A program made the translations under genes and the position numbers. Source: Bacillus vallismortis (lineage in GTDB: Bacteria > Bacillota > Bacilli > Bacillales > Bacillaceae). From it: a stretch of 64,000 nucleotides of DNA. The notes beneath the pieces are model-generated. The model had not been told where the DNA came from, searched no databases, and saw nothing but the letters and a program-made list of their open reading frames with translations. The DNA is taken from assembly GCF_040784915.1 (NCBI RefSeq), contig NZ_CP160797.1:1069001-1133000 (forward strand), read 5' to 3'. Of the stretch, positions 62,195 to 64,000 are shown piece by piece. Each line of letters begins with the position of its first letter. Position 1 is the stretch's first letter.

Positions 62195-62512
62195 TTATGA
62201 TAGAAGATGAACATTGATCTGTTTGAGCTGCTCAAGCAAATGCTGCTTTAACACTCTATTCGCTTTCTGCTGATGCTCAGGGAAGCATTCAGGAGAAAAA
62301 ATAACGGCGCCATCAGCCAGCCAGTTTTTTCTGTAGGCGATGATGCTTTCCGATGGTTTTAAAAATGAACCATCCTCGCGCTGCATGTCGTAATCATCAA
62401 ATCCAAACTGAAAACCGCAGCACGGACAAATTTCATAAGAATGATTCCCTTGCTTATCATATGCCGGTTCAGTCAGTCCCTTAAACCCGCAGACTGGGCA
62501 AGTGTTCTTCAT
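62195..62512 (-). CDS. yhgB: CPCC cysteine-rich zinc protein (YhgB-like)
   Basis: 105 aa from ATG 62512. N-terminal CPVCGF and CPCCGFQFG form a likely four-Cys zinc site, as in the Cys_rich_CPCC family. The C-terminal half is helical and basic. Function unknown. The frame remains open upstream over the yhgB-hmoB gap, but ATG 62512 has GGGAGGAAAGC in front. The gene symbol is from synteny and less certain. Confidence 0.75.
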   Translation of the reverse strand: MKNTCPVCGFKGLTEPAYDKQGNHSYEICPCCGFQFGFDDYDMQREDGSFLKPSESIIAYRKNWLADGAVIFSPECFPEHQQKANRVLKQHLLEQLKQINVHLLS

Positions 62513-62555
62513 TTTGCTTTCCTCCCGATAAATAAGCTGCCGGAGATGCCGGCAG

Positions 62556-63083
<528 letters not shown>

Positions 63084-63177
63084 TCAAAACAATGGTATAA
63101 GTTTCTATTGGCGAGTGCTTCAAACATAATTCTAAACAATTTTTCCCATACTACCTTTAGAAAGGCGAGGTGAGTTC

Positions 63178-64000
63178 ATGTTTAAGGTGAAGAAAAAGAA
63201 ACTATTTATACCCATCATTATTTTAGTGTTAACTGCTTTTCTCGCTTTAATAGGATATATTTCAATTATTTTTCTCGGGCATTATGTCATAGATGAAAAG
63301 AAGCTGATTCTTCATGCCTCTTCAAAAATTGTCGATCAAGACGGAGTGGAGGTTGCCAGCCTGTATACAGAAAATCGTGAGCCGGTCTCGATTAATGAGA
63401 TTCCGGAGCGGGTCAGAGAAGCGTTTATCGCTGTTGAGGATAAAAGGTTCTATGAACATCACGGCATTGATGCGAAATCTGTCGGAAGGGCGGTATACCG
63501 CGATATATTAGCAGGCGGAAAGGTGGAAGGCGGAAGCACGATCACTCAGCAGCTTGCCAAAAATATTTTTCTGACACACGACAAAACGTTTTTAAGAAAA
63601 ACAAAAGAAGTGATCATTGCGATCAATCTTGAACGGGATTACAGCAAGGACAAGCTGCTGGAAATGTATTTGAACCAGCTTTACTTCGGGCATGGGGTCT
63701 ACGGCATACAAGCGGCGTCCCACTATTATTTTAATAAGGAAGTAAAAGATTTAACTATATCCGAAGGCGCGGTTTTGGCCGCTATTCCGAAGGCGCCTTC
63801 TACGTATTCTCCTGTTTTGCATCCTGATAAAAGTAAGGAGCGGCGTGATACGATTCTCGGCATGATGAATGACCAAGGCTACATCAGTGCGAAAGAGGCT
63901 GTCAGCGCGCAGGGGAGGACGCTCGGTCTGAACGTGAAGAAACAGTCGGAAACACCTTGGTTTGACAGCTATATTGATCTTGTGATTGAAGAGGCGGAAG
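63178..64000 (+). CDS. pbpF: Class A penicillin-binding protein PbpF (PBP2c), N-terminal part
   Basis: Starts at ATG 63178 behind AAAGGCGAGGTGAG and runs off the right end (274 residues seen). Basic N-terminus, one membrane anchor (IPIIILVLTAFLALIGYISIIF), then the glycosyltransferase domain with catalytic Glu in VEDKRFYEHHG, GGSTITQQLAKN and YLNQLYFGHG. The transpeptidase domain lies beyond the window. PbpF acts in spore peptidoglycan synthesis in B. subtilis. Confidence 0.93.
   Translation, partial: MFKVKKKKLFIPIIILVLTAFLALIGYISIIFLGHYVIDEKKLILHASSKIVDQDGVEVASLYTENREPVSINEIPERVREAFIAVEDKRFYEHHGIDAKSVGRAVYRDILAGGKVEGGSTITQQLAKNIFLTHDKTFLRKTKEVIIAINLERDYSKDKLLEMYLNQLYFGHGVYGIQAASHYYFNKEVKDLTISEGAVLAAIPKAPSTYSPVLHPDKSKERRDTILGMMNDQGYISAKEAVSAQGRTLGLNVKKQSETPWFDSYIDLVIEEAE

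Overview
The window is chromosomal DNA of a member of the Bacillus subtilis group. Gene content and order follow the yhd-yhe-yha-yhg region of B. subtilis: sigM/yhdL, plsC, yhdP, cueR, yhdR, yhdT, srtN, dat, mleN, bmrBCD, sspB, yheA-E, hemZ, khtSTU, yhaM-R, prsA, hpr, trpP, serC, hit, ecsABC, hmoB, pbpF. Most of it is ordinary core genome with compact operons, strong Shine-Dalgarno sites and hairpin terminators. Several extra genes and small sequence differences suggest a relative of strain 168 rather than 168 itself. Gene names rest on remembered family sequences, because no search was possible.

Region 1 (1-7040): anti-sigma YhdL (cut by the window edge) and SigM; the stress aldo-keto reductase YhdN behind a SigB-type promoter; PlsC; a convergent pair of probable accessory enzymes (FAD oxidoreductase, SDR epimerase-like); the CNNM/CorC transporter YhdP; and the MerR regulator CueR.

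Region 2 (7040-14400) is the accessory hot spot. It holds an acyltransferase-enoylreductase didomain protein typical of trans-AT polyketide synthases, the resident aminotransferase yhdR, a MocR regulator, a decayed HisC-like aminotransferase, and a LoaP-type NusG paralog. No PKS megasynthase lies in the window. This is either a relic of a polyketide locus or an orphan helper set acting on synthases elsewhere.

Region 3 (14400-24000): YhdT (paralog of YhdP), a CrcB/Fluc pair with a GDPD phosphodiesterase, MscS-type YhdY, sirtuin SrtN, a frameshifted polysaccharide deacetylase yheN, D-amino acid aminotransferase, malate/lactate antiporter MleN and UspA-like NhaX. Both yhdP and yhdT have a 26-nt hairpin between a strong Shine-Dalgarno and the start codon.

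Region 4 (24000-36800): the BmrCD multidrug exporter with its leader peptide and terminator; YheG/F; SspB, whose SigG transcript carries a tRNA-like cloverleaf in its leader; spore ATP-grasp proteins YheC/D; YheB/A; an intergenic repeat; YhaZ; and YhaX, a HAD-fold protein lacking key catalytic aspartates, preceded by a structured promoter-to-terminator RNA of about 230 nt.

Region 5 (36800-64000): HemZ, KhtSTU, YhaR, ABC system YhaQP, SbcCD-like YhaON, exonuclease YhaM, foldase PrsA, two tandem 28-aa sporulation peptides, small membrane proteins, Hpr, TrpP with a TRAP site, SerC, Hit, EcsABC, YhaA, YhfA, a CPCC zinc protein, HmoB and the start of PbpF.

The most promising non-routine signals are the trans-AT/LoaP island, the SD-hairpin-AUG leaders of yhdP and yhdT, the tRNA-like sspB leader, and the yhaX leader RNA next to a pseudo-phosphatase.
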